Shown here: positions 44,976 through 55,615 of the stretch, in pieces
Position numbering within the stretch: position 1 is the first letter of the stretch
Layout of the letters: each line of letters begins with the position of its first letter
DNA from: Hymenopus coronatus
Lineage: Eukaryota; Arthropoda; Insecta; Mantodea; Hymenopodidae
DNA length: 64,000 nt
NCBI GenBank assembly: GCA_030762935.1
Contig: CM060900.1
Span: 287,665,784-287,729,783 of the forward strand
Reading direction: 5' to 3'
The notes under the pieces: generated by a model
Databases searched by the model: none
What the model saw: the letters and a program-made list of their open reading frames with translations, nothing else
Told to the model about the DNA's origin: nothing
Program-made: the position numbers and the translations under genes

Positions 44976-45293
44976 ATGATAGATAATGCCATGCAGTCCA
45001 AAATTTATCAGGATCCCAAAAGAAGTTTCTGGGAATCCTATAGAGAAGACCTAGCAAGTAATCTGAATTAGATGAACGACAATATTCATGGCTGCATAGA
45101 TTTGCAAATTGCTGCAGAGCATCTGCAGTATGTGGTAATTTCAGCTTATAATGATAATTGTCCAATGAAAACGAGGCAGGCCATCAGGAATGTGCCCTGA
45201 TGAAATAAAGACCTTGCTAGTAAAAGGAAGACGCTTTGTAAAACCTTTAACTTTGCAAAAAGAACAAAACAATGAACTGTTTATAGTAGGCTA

Positions 45294-46770
45294 TTGACAG
45301 AACATAATGAAGCTTTAAGGAGGGCCAAGAAAGACTCCTGGAGAAAGCACTGTGAGGAGATAGAAACAGCTCCAGAATGTGCTAGACTTCAGAAGGTTCT
45401 TAGGAAAGATCCACAGAACTTCATCAGTAATCTCCAATTGAGAAATGGAGAATATACAAAAACAGAGAAGGAAACCATGGAAGAACTCCTGTGTGTTCCC
45501 TTCCCTGGATTAATTGTAACTGATGAACCTGAACGAGGATGGGACAATGTGGGACTGGAGTTATCTTGTAAGGAAGTGTCCATGGCTGATTGGGAAATTG
45601 CCAAGGAAGTCAACTATAAAACATTAAAATGGGCAGTGTTCTCATTCCATACATACAAATCCCCAGGAAGAGATGGAATAATGGCCATCATGCTTCAGAG
45701 GGGATTTGAAGAACTATCAAATATTTTGATAAGAATCCTAAGACCAAGTTTAGCCTTGGAATATATATCAATGAGCTGGAGGCATCTTAAGGTGATATTT
45801 AAATGAAAGCCAGGGAAACCTGTGACTCTGGCAAAGTCCCTAACACCCATCAGCCTAATGTCTGTAATTCTCAAAACTCTTGAGAAATTAATAGACAGAC
45901 ACATAAGAGAAGGTGCTTTGGAGGTAAGTATTCTGGAGCAGAATCAGTATGCCTATTGTACAAGGCAGATCAACAGAAAATGCCCTTTTCCAGATTGTGC
46001 ATAGACTGGAAAAGACCATTCAGGAAAAGGAGGTAATATTAGTCACCTTCATTGGCATTGATGGTCCCTTTGTTAATACCTCCTTTAATGTCATAACTAT
46101 TGCTGCAAGGCAGCATGGCCTAAGCGAAACCCGTATCAGGTGGATTCAATTTATGCTGAAAGGCAGAATAGTAGATATAACATTCATGGATAGTTGCTTT
46201 GCTACTAAGGTCATGAGTGGGTGTCCACAGGGTGGAGTTTTGTCACCCATACTGTGGAACCTAGTGGTTGATGGACTGCTTAATAAAGTAAGCAGCCTAG
46301 GTATTGGCATCATGGGATATGCTGATGAAATCGTCATCATGTTTCATGGAAAATATACAGGAGCTGTCAGGGAGTTCATGCAGTTGGGTCTAAATACTGT
46401 GACAAACTGGACTGAGGATGAGGGTTTAGGCATTAGCACTCAGAAAATAGTCATAGTACCATTTACCAAGAAGAGAAACATAAAGGGTTTAAAATCTTTA
46501 TATCTTGAAGGTAAAGAAATTAAAATGTCTGATGGAGTCAAATACCTGGGAACCTATTTAGATACCAGAATGGACAGGCATCAACATTTTAGAAAAATAA
46601 TAAAATGTGCAAAAACAACTTTTGAAGTAGTTAGATGCACACATGGCAAAATATGGGGATTATGGCCTGCTATGACCCTTTGGATATCTGCCAGGATAAT
46701 CACACCATCTATAACCTATGGAGCGCTGATTTGGTGGCCTAAAGTCCTTCAAACAGTCTCCAAAAACTAA
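45294..46770 (+). pseudogene. LINE reverse transcriptase
   Basis: First part (45294-45806): RRAKKDSWRKHCEEIETAPE, LRKDPQNFISNL and YKSPGRDGIMAIMLQRGFEE (the SPGxDGI motif). After a stop and shift: TLAKSLTPISLMSVILKTLE (R-P-I-S-L becomes T-P-I-S-L). From 45949, 273 codons: STENALFQIVHRLEKTI, VSGCPQGGVLSPILWNLVVD, then GIMGYADEIVIM, where the catalytic YADD is YADE (46318-46329). Thumb VKYLGTYLD. Substituting the second catalytic Asp by Glu probably reduces or abolishes activity. Confidence 0.92.
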
Positions 46771-47094
46771 CTAAATAAAGTGCAAATAGTAGCTTGCATG
46801 GCTATTTCAGGTGCCATGAAGACGACCTCAACTACAGCAATGGAAACACTCTTAAACCTGACTCCATTACACTTAGTTGTGATGCAGAAGGCAAGAATGT
46901 CAGAGATAGACTGCAACATGGAAAGCAACTGAGGGTTCCTGAAATAGAATCAGGTATGCTGAAAATTAATAAGTATATAGAAGATGCATCTTTAGAAATA
47001 TACTCAGACTTTATAACTCCAATTAAATATTTTAACAAAAACTTTGAGGTAATTGCTGATCCCGAACGTAGGAAGAATAACACTCTGGAAAAGC

Positions 47095-47990
47095 CTGAGA
47101 AGACTTTGATATGGCTTACAGATGGATCAGGAACTGGCTCTGGAGTATATGACATAAGACCAAGTGTAAAGGATCCTTTCCCTTGGGTAAATATGCTACT
47201 GTGTTTGAAACAGAAATCTATGCTATTTTTCAATGCATTCATGAAAATATAAGGAGAAGATACATTTGTAAACAGATCCTTATACACTCAGATAACCAGG
47301 CTGCACTTAAGGCTCTTAGTAGTCATAAGTTACATCAAGTCTGGCTCAAAATTGCCTAAATATGCTCAGTGACCTGGCAGAAAAGAAAGAGGTTCAGCTC
47401 ATTTGGGTACTGGGTCATTAAGGCATAGAGGGCAATGAAAAGCTGACGAACTTGCAAGACAAGGAGCAGCTTCACAATTTATTGGATCACAGCAGGCTCT
47501 AAGAATATCTTGGTGTTTAGAGAAACTACCAAGAACTGGTCCAAAAGAGAACATCATAAGACCTGGTGTAAAACCCCAGGAAACAGACATGGGAAACTAT
47601 TTATCAAAGTGCCATGTAAGGAAAGAGCTGAGAGCCTGCTAAAATGTAGTAGACTTCAGCTGTGAATAGCTACTGCTTTCCTCACAGGGCATGCCCCTGA
47701 GAAAAACCATCTTAACACAATTGGAATGCTTCAGGGCAACTTGGACTGCAGACTATGTAGGAAGGAGACTGAAACAGCCCAGCAAATTTTATGCTTCTGC
47801 AAAGCTTTGGTTCACAGGAGATACAAACTCATTAGAGAGGGGCTCGCGTGGATTAGACTAGGAGCATGGAGGAGCACGAAAATTTCTGACGAGAATGGTA
47901 TGAGAATCTGTCCCATTTGCGAGGAGGAAGAGTCGTGGACTCACATCTTGGCAAGATGTAGGGGTAAGCTTTTGGGAAAATGATCATAGA
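47095..47990 (+). pseudogene. LINE RNase H and C-terminal CCHC segment
   Basis: PEKTLIWLTDGSGTGSGVYD (first catalytic Asp in TDGS) opens RNase H at about 47095. QAEI-like and SDNQAALKAL-like segments follow in other frames (47280-47320; ILIHSDNQAALKAL), then KADELARQGA (about 47440). The C-terminal frame (47726-47983) LNTIGMLQGNLDCRLCRKET with ILCFCKALVHRRYKL resembles the CxxC...H...C motif ending R1/I-type LINE proteins. A second, similar Cys segment (CPICEEEESWTHILARCRG) follows at 47910-47960. Confidence 0.85.
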
Positions 47991-48165
47991 ACCAGAAGAA
48001 GTATCATCCATATCCATTGACAGGATGCGCTTCTTTTTAAGGGATGCAGGTGTAATGGGTTGGCTCTAAATGATACAGATAGCACACGCAATAAGCCCCA
48101 GGCTGAAGTGTGCCCAGAAAATTATGGGAATCTGTATTGTAAATGAAGAAGAAAAAGAAGAAGAA

Positions 48166-49349
48166 GAATTAGTCCACTTCTCCATCCCAAAATTTACCCT
48201 GGTTCCCCAACTAGTTCTCAACAAACTAACTAATTCTAAACTATTTCGAATGACAGATGATTCCAATTTCCATCTCCTGGTCAACCTGACTACGAACCTT
48301 GTGCTAAATTCTAACCTCTCGAGAAACATGATAACATATGTTCTCTGCATCATTAAACACATCAGCAATTATGTATCAATGTCAAAGAATAAAATTCTGA
48401 AAGTTATGTGACCCTGTTAAGTTACATTTAACATTTTTGGATCCATTATTCTAAATTCCTACATTTTATATAAAAAGTATCAAAACAAATAAACCAAAGG
48501 CCAGATTGCAAATCATATTGTTAATAATAGAAGATTTTGCTAATGACAAGTTAGAGGGGAAACAAACTTGTACAATGGACTTCCGAACTTCCAAGGCGAA
48601 CCAACAGGACAAATTTTTCTAAAACTTGACGAACCAAGGAAAGATAATTTTCTTTGTGTTCTAGGAGGGATGGGAAGAGGAAAAGATGTGGAAAAGTGTG
48701 TAAAAATTCTGAAAAGGGACTGCATCCTGATTAATTTTTAGAACCTGGGTGCTCAATGAATTTTGCAAAGAAAAGAACTCTTTATGCAGTAGTAAATCAA
48801 GGAACAGGTTTGTCTTCATGAAAACTATAACTAACAATAATATAAATCAAAGGAATAAATATTACAGATAAGAATTGTAACTGGTAAGAATTCTATTGTA
48901 TTACGTCTAATAAAGGTCGTTTTAGTAAAATTTAACATATATAACTAGTTTCTGGACTTAAATTTACTTTTGACGCTTTGATTTTCCAGCTCTGTAACAT
49001 CATGGGCATTGACAGTCCATCTTTTTCTCCTGGGAAGCAAATTTAGTAATGTTCCTTTTGAACTATTCCTTTATTTGAGCCCTCTTAGTAGGTAAGCTTT
49101 AGTTGAAACGCTTCTAAAATGATAAAGTCTCTCTTCTCAAGTAGACTTCAGAGGGTCAATTGTGATTCTCTTCAATACTGAAAATTATCTTTCTACTGAA
49201 AATGTACTCATAGGAATTGTGTTCAGAATGATACTAGCATTTAAAACTATTGAAAACATTGTTTTAGCTGTGTTAGTGTTCAGTAGTTAAAGTTCACTAA
49301 TGGTTTTAATACTAAACTCTTGTACTGCACATTAGTCTGTTCTTTTCCC
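48166..49349. other. No recognised gene or element
   Basis: AT-rich intronic sequence after the LINE tail. The plus frame crossing the GAA tail (48070-48411) is a low-complexity artefact at its start and has no domain after it. Confidence 0.45.
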
Positions 49350-49580
49350 CAGGCCAAATCATAGCAGAGCAGTTATACCACTTGCCTTTCACCAAAGTGG
49401 CACAGGTTCAATTCCAGGTGACTGCATGCAAGATTTATGGTGGACAAAAAAGCTCTGGATTCTCTGGTTTCCCCCACCATTGCATGCCACAATCTTCAAT
49501 CCATATATCATTAGTTTCATTGCCTGTTGTGCCATATGTAGCAAAAGCGGGCATTAAACATTATCAAAGAAAGAAAAAGA
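49350..49580 (+). repeat. SINE-B, plus
   Basis: AGAGCAGTTATACCACTTGC (A-box side, degenerate), CACAGGTTCAATTCCAGGTG (B box), then AAGATTTATGGTGGACAAA, GGTTTCCCCCACCATTGCAT, AGCGGGCATTAAACATTATC and an A/G-rich tail. Blocks are in the same order as the copies at 41028-41278 and 56360-56545. Confidence 0.88.
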
Positions 49581-50539
49581 ATATATATATGAGATTTTGA
49601 AAGCTGATTTGGAGGAATGACCCATAGTTTTTATTTAAATATTTCCATTTTGAATAGTCTTAAAATTTTATACCCAAGCATTTATCCATATTAACAAACA
49701 TTTCTGAATAGATAGGCTTATGTTCAATATTTTACCTCTTTCACATGATATATTGTTTCTTGAAAACTCTATTCTGAGTCTTTAAGTAATGCAGCTATGG
49801 AGCGGCAAGTTTCTTGGATTTTCACTTGCTTGGTGCTAAAATATCAAACTCAATTTCTTGAGGGTCTTCTAGCATAGTAATAGCACATCACTTTATAGCA
49901 CAACACTGAACACATCACAATGTGTTATGTTCCTGCACACAGTGTTTACCAATCTTAACAGTAATTCCATTGTATTATATAAAAAAAATATTAGTAATTT
50001 CATACTTTAAAGTTGACAAAACAGTCCAAATTATAGCTTGTATTAGGTCATTTTGAATTTTATTAAAAATTCCTTTCAACACTGTAAGGTTTCTAAGTTC
50101 TGTGCTAAACAAGGATTATTTTCTGCATTGTACCACACCAGTTCCACACAACTGATCTGATTAATGCAATTTGGTGCTTCATCACATCCTTGAAAGGCCA
50201 ATTCTTATTTTCTCAGAAAACTTACTGCACTAATAAGCCTTTTAGGGATAACCCTCTTTGGCCTTTTTTATTGTGTAGGGATATTCTATTTTTAAGCTGT
50301 TCATCAAGTGCAATTTCTATTCTATTTTCTCCAAAACCAGTTATAGCTACAAATGATTTTAGACCATCAACAGACAGTCCATGTTTGGCTATTAGCTATA
50401 AAATTTCTTAAATACATATATCTAGACTATTTCCCTACATTATGTTGATTATCACTTAACTTTTCTCCAAAGTTTCGGCTGAAGCAATGAAACATGCACA
50501 CAGCCCAAGACCTTCAGAAGTTCATGCATGCATGTCGCT
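49581..50539. other. No recognised gene or element
   Basis: AT-rich intron sequence; nothing recognisable. Confidence 0.45.
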
Positions 50540-50800
50540 CATGCTGCTCAATTGAGGTTGTAGAGAAATTGCTACCAGTAACGTATTACTGTTAGAACCA
50601 GCTGAAAAATGCAATGTCACAGCTGGGACTTAAACACAGTTCTTCTGCTTTGATGCAGTTGCTCTAACCATTGACCTACTGCAACAACTTGCTAGTACGG
50701 CATTCAATCCTCCAACTGAGTGGTGTTTTTTATCCAGTCAACCAACCAGTATGCCTCATAACTTCAGAGAACACCTTTAGCAGTGACTTATATATCTTCA
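50540..50800 (-). repeat. SINE-A unit, minus
   Basis: On the minus strand: ACTGGTTGGTTGACTGGAT tail block, then AATGGTTAGAGCAACTGCAT (A-box side), B-box-like GTTTAAGTCCC, CAGCTGTGACATTGCATT. More diverged than the other copies. Confidence 0.6.
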
Positions 50801-51394
50801 GTATCCAGGTAACATTTACACACATAGTTATGCAAACTATTGGGCAATTTTACTATAATATTGATAATGTGTTGGTTCTAACATTAAAACATATACCCTT
50901 AGTAGGGTGTTAATATAACAATACCAATATAATACTAAAGCTGGGAATGTAACTTATTAGATCTAAGTGTTTGGAAGAAGTATTATTTATGTAGATACTG
51001 TTCATCAACTTGTGATTACAATTACATTTATTATTAAATACTATATTATTAATATTACACATAATAGTAACTCTGAATATCATTAGTCTCGATCATCTTT
51101 CATTATGATAGTGTGCTAGCCTTCAGACAAAAGTACTCGTGACAATTCTCACACTTATAGCAGTTGTTTACTGCAATTGGCTTCATGATAAAATGAAAAT
51201 CCAGCTCATTTGAAGAAGATAGGGGTTCAACTATTATTATTTATATACATTATTTCCAAAACTAGATACAAACAATGAAATATAGGAAAATAACACTAGA
51301 GATGTTGAGGTACCAGCACACAATAGTTGACATGTCACAAAATTAATATTGACACTTTTCTTTAGTTATTGCATATATTACAGAATAATACTTA
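50801..51394. other. Intron sequence before the Fmr1 KH2 exon donor, nothing recognised
   Basis: Very AT-rich; no element signature. The GTAAGTATT donor of the KH2 exon lies at its right end. Confidence 0.5.
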
Positions 51395-51395
51395 C

Positions 51396-51533
51396 TACAC
51401 CGCTTTTATCCACTATTTCTTGAATAATACGTCCATTTTTACCTATGACTTTTCCCACCAGAATTCGAGGAACTTGAATAGATTCTTCACTATATTCTAA
51501 CATACTCCTAGCTTTCTTTACTGATTCTGATGT
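51396..51533 (-). CDS. Fmr1: Fmr1 coding exon: KH2 domain, first half
   Basis: Internal exon of the fragile X RNA-binding protein, an mRNA-binding translational regulator of neurons and germ cells. The 46 codons begin [10 protein letters not shown], continue with a short acidic linker, and then give the start of the second KH domain ([14 protein letters not shown], followed by [11 protein letters not shown]). The GKNG loop is the KH nucleic-acid-binding GxxG motif. The Ile region corresponding to human I304 in KH2 is conserved. On the minus strand a pyrimidine-rich tract ending TTTACAG precedes the exon and GTAAGTATT follows it. It starts and ends in phase 0. The reading frame continues exactly into the exon at 9425-9568, as in FMR1/FXR proteins. 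FXR1/FXR2 are vertebrate paralogues; arthropods usually have a single family member, so Fmr1 is the best name. Whether the locus is functional cannot be told from two exons, but both are undamaged. Confidence 0.95.
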
Positions 51534-51890
51534 CTGTAAAGAAAAGAGAAATACAGTATTATGAAATCACAAAACATAATTGAGGAATAATTCCTACATT
51601 GTATCACTACTTTAAGTTCTGCTAGACCATCTTTTTAGAATAACTGATTCTATCAGTGACCAAATTGAGAAATTCAAGTAATCTGTTTTTAAACTCATTT
51701 CAATAATTATCTCTAATCATATGTGTAACTGAAAACATTTACTCCTCTTTGTATACAGGTGTCTTTCTTCCCTCACTCCTCCTTGTAAGCATGTATGCAT
51801 ACAAATGGGATACAAAAATGCATTATGTTAATTATTTTTATAAGCTAAAAGTTATTTGTATTAACAAACTCTGTTAACGATAATTAAGTG
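51534..51890. other. Fmr1 upstream intron, 3' end
   Basis: Contains the polypyrimidine tract and TTTACAG acceptor (minus strand) next to the KH2 exon. A branch point cannot be assigned. Nothing else recognised. Confidence 0.5.
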
Positions 51891-51894
51891 TTCT

Positions 51895-52140
51895 TTTACC
51901 CAGGTGTGAGTAGGATAGAATGGAAGGGTAAAATCCAGACTGAAAATTTCAATGCCATAGCCAGGATTTGAACCATGAACCAACCTGTTTCTGTCCAGTG
52001 CTCTAACAAACTATGCTATAATACAAATTCTGCAAATGATTCACATTATTCCTGGTAAATCATAAGAAAATGTCAAATTATTTTGCAATTACAAACCCCA
52101 ATGGTGACTTCAATCTTACAAGTACAATAAGTTAGATCAA
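51895..52140 (-). repeat. SINE-A unit, minus
   Basis: On the minus strand: TTATTCCTGG-complement tail block, then TTGTTAGAGCACTGGACAGA (A-box side), B box GGTTCAAATCCTGGCTATGG, then CATTGAAATTTTCAGTCTG. Good match to 9940-10544. It is followed by a T-run at 52156-52178 and another unit. Confidence 0.78.
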
Positions 52141-52179
52141 CGGTAATTAATTGTTTTTTTTTTTTGTTTTTTTTTTTAC

Positions 52180-52430
52180 TAAAATCTTTATATGACATGG
52201 TTGGAAAGGTAGAATTAGCCTGAAAAATTGAATGCCATAACCGAGATTTGAACTGAATCTCTTGGTTTCTGAGCAGTTACTTTAACTAAGGTACCGTGGC
52301 AAGATACTGGCACAGCATAAATTCCCCAAATTATTTGCATTCTTTCCAGTATATCATAAGGAGATTTCAATTATTTTGATATGACATACCCCAATGGAAA
52401 CTTAAAATACTGTTGTGGTTTACCAGGAAG
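52180..52430 (-). repeat. SINE-A unit, minus
   Basis: On the minus strand: CTCCTTATGATATACTGG, TTAAAGTAACTGCTCAGAAA (A-box side), B box AGTTCAAATCTCGG, TTATGGCATTCAATTTTTCA, CTAATTCTACCTTTCCAACC. Tandem with the unit at 51895-52140. Confidence 0.75.
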
Positions 52431-52600
52431 AATACAGTCACTTGGAGAATTCGTGTCAGCTCAGTTGGTTAGAGCAACTGGATGGAAACCAGAAGACCCA
52501 CGGTTCAAATAACAGCTATGGCACTGAATTTTTCAATCTGATTTTACCTTCCTAACTCTTATTCAATAAGAATTTCCTCTTAATGTTTCAAAGAAATTCA
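52431..52600 (+). repeat. SINE-A unit, plus, head to head with the previous one
   Basis: TGTTGTGGTTTACCAGGAAG, then CAGCTCAGTTGGTTAGAGCA (best-preserved A box in the family), CACGGTTCAAATAACAGC (B box), ATGGCACTGAATTTTTCAAT, CTGATTTTACCTTCCTAACT. Opposite orientation to the unit at 52180-52430, producing an inverted pair. Confidence 0.8.
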
Positions 52601-52936
52601 ACTTTCTTAGCTAAATTGCTCAATAAAACATTTTCTTAATCACTAAAATCCTAAAGCTTTTCTTTAATCAATTTTCCCTGTCTTTCTAAATTCCTTTACA
52701 TTGCATCAAAATATGGGCTTTATCTTTATTATATGCACAAATTGGACATATGCTCTGTATTAATATTACCTTAAGTCTTCTTTGTTTCCACACTCCTAAG
52801 CTAAGCTAAACGATGGTTTTTCTCTCCTTTTGTTATTTACATCCATTTAATTCTGTCTTAATTTATATCAAATCTAAGAACTCTTCTCAAACACTACTGA
52901 CTATAATATTTGCCTATATTGAAGCAAATATCTTTA
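52601..52936. other. No recognised gene or element
   Basis: AT-rich gap between the SINE-A inverted pair and the left LTR of the minus-strand Gypsy element. Confidence 0.4.
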
Positions 52937-53305
52937 TTAGCTAAAAAAAATTGGTTAGAAATAAGCCTTTAATTCACTGCTGCATAACAATTTACTCAAC
53001 GCTGCGATGCGTAAACAGTTGAAAGCTCTCTAATGTTGCTGCATACAATACTCCACTCGAGGACTCACTCAAGACTGAATAACATGGCTTGCAATTCTTC
53101 TTTATATAGCTGTGAATGAAGTCACAGAAGTTTCTGGAAGTTAGTCAAAGCTAGTGGAAGATTCTGACTTGTGCTAGTTATCTTGATGGCATTCCATAGC
53201 ATCCAGTAACTGGTGTCACTCTTCCTGTGTTTATTGCACTCACAGGCCTCCAGCTTCAGAGCAATGCACGCCAGGCTAACACGAGAGTGGCATCATTCAG
53301 CACTA
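52937..53305 (-). repeat. LTR (3' with respect to the minus-strand element)
   Basis: Compared with 55228-55563: shared words include AATTGGTTA, CTGCATAACAATTTACT, CACTCAAG..TGA, CTTGCAATTCTTC, ATAGCTGTGAATGA, GGAAGATTCTGA and CAGTAACTGGTGTCACTC. Roughly three quarters identical by eye. Boundaries approximate. Confidence 0.75.
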
Positions 53306-55227
53306 TCACAATTCTCCCTCCACATGACTGGTCGTCCCAACCAGCACCATTGTAGTGGGCAAGACAAACCAAATTCAGTACATCAGCTTCTTCCCTTCAG
53401 GTGCAATCAACTATCTCATTGGCCCATTCCACCACATGGCAGGGCCTTGCTCATGGTGTCAGAACCTGGACCTATGCCCCTTGCTCAAGGTTCAGCTATG
53501 CCACACCTATACTTCCAGCTGGAAACCTTCCCTTGTTGGCTTGTCAGTCATAACAGGTCTCCATCTTGTTACTCACACCCTGGGTGTGTCGACAAATCAG
53601 ATGGTTCACAAGGTCCTTCAACAGGCAGTCTACTAGATGCACCCTTGCAGCCAACATGCCTCCTGGCAAGGCCATGCCCTCCTTCAAGGCCAGGAACACC
53701 CACAGACACCATGGCGATCTATCCCAGATTCAATGCAAGCAAGACCTCCTTATGCACTGGAAAGGTTTTGTGTGAGCTGTCACATCCCACTCAGTTAATT
53801 TGTCAGCAAGCCCACCTTCAGGTCTTGTCGGATTGCTGTCATGGCTGCACTGGTGACCACTTGTAACAGCACAGCTTCCTTCGTATACATCCATTCATTA
53901 TGAGGCTGTCCCCCATCCCCCTCTCCTAGCCACACAGTGTCAAGCAAGAAGTCAGCAAAAACTACGTTGGGTTTTATTCATATCCCACCTGGCAGTCAAC
54001 TGGGTGCTCCTCCCTCAACGCACACTGTCTCATCATCTCTGTAGCATTTAATAGGTGCCCTGGGTGCTGCTCCCTCAACACACACTGTCTCATCATCTCC
54101 ATTGCATACAGCCACATACACAGCATATGCCAAGAGAAGGTCGTTGCCCTTGGGTTATCCCTTTTCAATATAGCACTGAGTACTCCTGATCATTTCGGGT
54201 GGAGCAGTTGTTACCCTAGCTGCTACCTCCTCAGGCCCACGCTTTCTTGCCTATATACAGGTGCTGCCTGGTCATTGCCTTGATGTGTAAAGCCTCATGC
54301 TAGGTGTACCGGCTGGCCACATCCCCAACAAACCGTTGAAAATCTTCCCCAGCATCCCTGGGCTGTGTCTTTGTCTCCACTATAATACCAAATATTCCTC
54401 ATCTTCTGGTAGGGACTACTGTAAACTTGGCCATGACTGCTAATGCCTTGTGGATGGTCTTTTACTCACCAAGCACCACACGCTCTCATATTTTGGCATC
54501 ATGCACCCTGTCAAAGAAGGAGTATGCAGCTTTCTGGGACAAGTAACCAGGTGGTAGGTTCACCATGGGTTTGTTCACCAGCTGTTCAATGACTTGGGTG
54601 AACTCCTACTGTTGTAGCCTTGATTTAAGCAGACTATTGTATGTTGCAGTCAAGCAATGGTTTCTGAAGCAGTTTTCAGGGGTCTCCCAAAGGTCTCCAG
54701 CCATTACCGACATTTGGATCTTATTCAGTGCTTCTGCTGCCCATCCCTGGAGGCTAGCTATCAGCTTCCTCTTCTGCCAGCCATTGGAAGACTTCAAATG
54801 TTAATTTCCAGAGTACTTAGGTGGCTTGAAATATGTAGATGTCACATCCTGTTGTCTTCACCTTAAAATCCTTAAGCCTTCTATCGAGTATCTTTTGCAC
54901 CATGGCATTCAGTTCCCTGGTGCTGCTGTCAGCTCTTCCTTCCTGGGCATTAAGGCAAAAGGTCTTTCATCGTTCCATGAAACTCTTCCTTCTCCCACGT
55001 CCATCTTTATACCAGCCAGTTTTCATTTATTTTGGTAGAAAGTTCCATTTTAATTTCTGTTTGCATTTTCTCAATTTTGTCTACTGCAGTTTCTATTCTG
55101 GTTTTCATTTTCTCATCCATCTTCTCCATTCCAGATTTCATTTTCTTTATTTTGGCCATCACACTTTTCATCATCTCCTCCATCTTGGTATAAAAATCCC
55201 ACTTTGGACACCAGGGTAACAAATTTT

Positions 55228-55563
55228 GTTATGGACTCAAAAATTGGTTACAAAATAAGTTTTAAATCCACGGCTGCATGACAATTTACTTGGCGCTTCA
55301 ATGCATAGACAGTCGATGACTCTCCCAAGCCACTGCATGCTAACACTCCAGTTCAACATTTACTCAAGGCTCACTAACTTGACTTGCAATCCTTCCTCAT
55401 AGAGTTGTAAATGACATTACAGAAGTTAATTGCTATTGGAAGATTCTGATAAATGCCAGTTGTGTCTAGGGCTTCCAGTAACCAGTGTCACTCTGCCTGT
55501 GTTTATTGTATTCCAAGGCCTCCAACTATGCCTCAGTACATACAAGATGCACATGAGAAGGCC
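55228..55563 (-). repeat. LTR (5' with respect to the minus-strand element)
   Basis: Partner of 52937-53305. Internal side flanked by GACACCAGGGTAACAAATTT, which may include the primer binding site on the minus strand. The right end runs into a poly(A) stretch. Confidence 0.75.

Positions 55564-55565
<2 letters not shown>

Positions 55566-55614
<49 letters not shown>
55566..55614. repeat. Poly(A) run, about 48 bases
   Basis: Nearly pure A tract directly after the right LTR. It creates the spurious poly-Lys/poly-Phe frames in this region. Confidence 0.98.

Positions 55615-55615
<1 letters not shown>

Larger units (their letters stand above)
43130..48165 (+). mobile_element. R1/I-superfamily LINE, near full length but decayed
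   Basis: 5-kb non-LTR retrotransposon with, in order, a GC-richer 5' region, ORF1 (43343-44340), an apurinic-type endonuclease (44359-44975), RT (45294-46770), RNase H (about 47095-47480), a C-terminal CCHC-type segment (47720-47980), a short 3' UTR (GCCCCAGGCTGAAGTGTGCC) and a GAA-rich tail (about 48142-48168). An RNase H domain after RT plus this tail fits R1/LOA/I-group arthropod LINEs. Every ORF has stops or frameshifts. It lies antisense to Fmr1 within the intron. Confidence 0.9.
9569..51395 (-). other. 41.8-kb Fmr1 intron filled with transposons
   Basis: The interval between the two Fmr1 exons is 41,827 bp. On the minus strand it starts GTAAGTATT and ends with ACTTGTTGCAG, a canonical U2-type intron. 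It contains at least twenty transposable-element copies of Gypsy, LINE, Penelope, mariner, Tc1, IS630-like, hAT and SINE types, in both orientations. No additional coding exon of the host gene was recognised within it. Since the two exons are consecutive in the protein, none is expected. Confidence 0.9.
52937..55563 (-). mobile_element. Gypsy element with two LTRs, mostly gag only, minus
   Basis: LTR-like direct repeats at about 52937-53305 and 55228-55563 share TTGGTTA(G/C)AAATAAG, TGCATRACAATTTACT, AGTAACYRGTGTCACTCTKCCTGTG and TTTATTG blocks in the same order. Between them, on minus, is gag: MEEMMKSVMAKIKKMKSGME coiled coil (from about 55180), MAGRRGS.. to WAAEALNKIQMSV, ENCFRNHCLT (54800-54640), IEQLVNKPMVNLPPGYL (54585-54535), then a decayed protease-like TVVRPDL region near 53870-53800. 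RT, RNase H and integrase are missing. Total about 2.6 kb. Confidence 0.8.

Noticed and set aside
46832..47287. 151-codon minus frame
   Set aside because: Shadow of the LINE RT/RNase H connection on the opposite strand.
48070..48411. 113-codon plus frame
   Set aside because: Starts in the LINE 3' UTR and GAA tail; no domain after it.
53213..53866. 217-codon plus frame
   Set aside because: Antisense to the LTR and decayed gag/protease of the minus-strand Gypsy element; rich in Pro, His and Ser with no domain.
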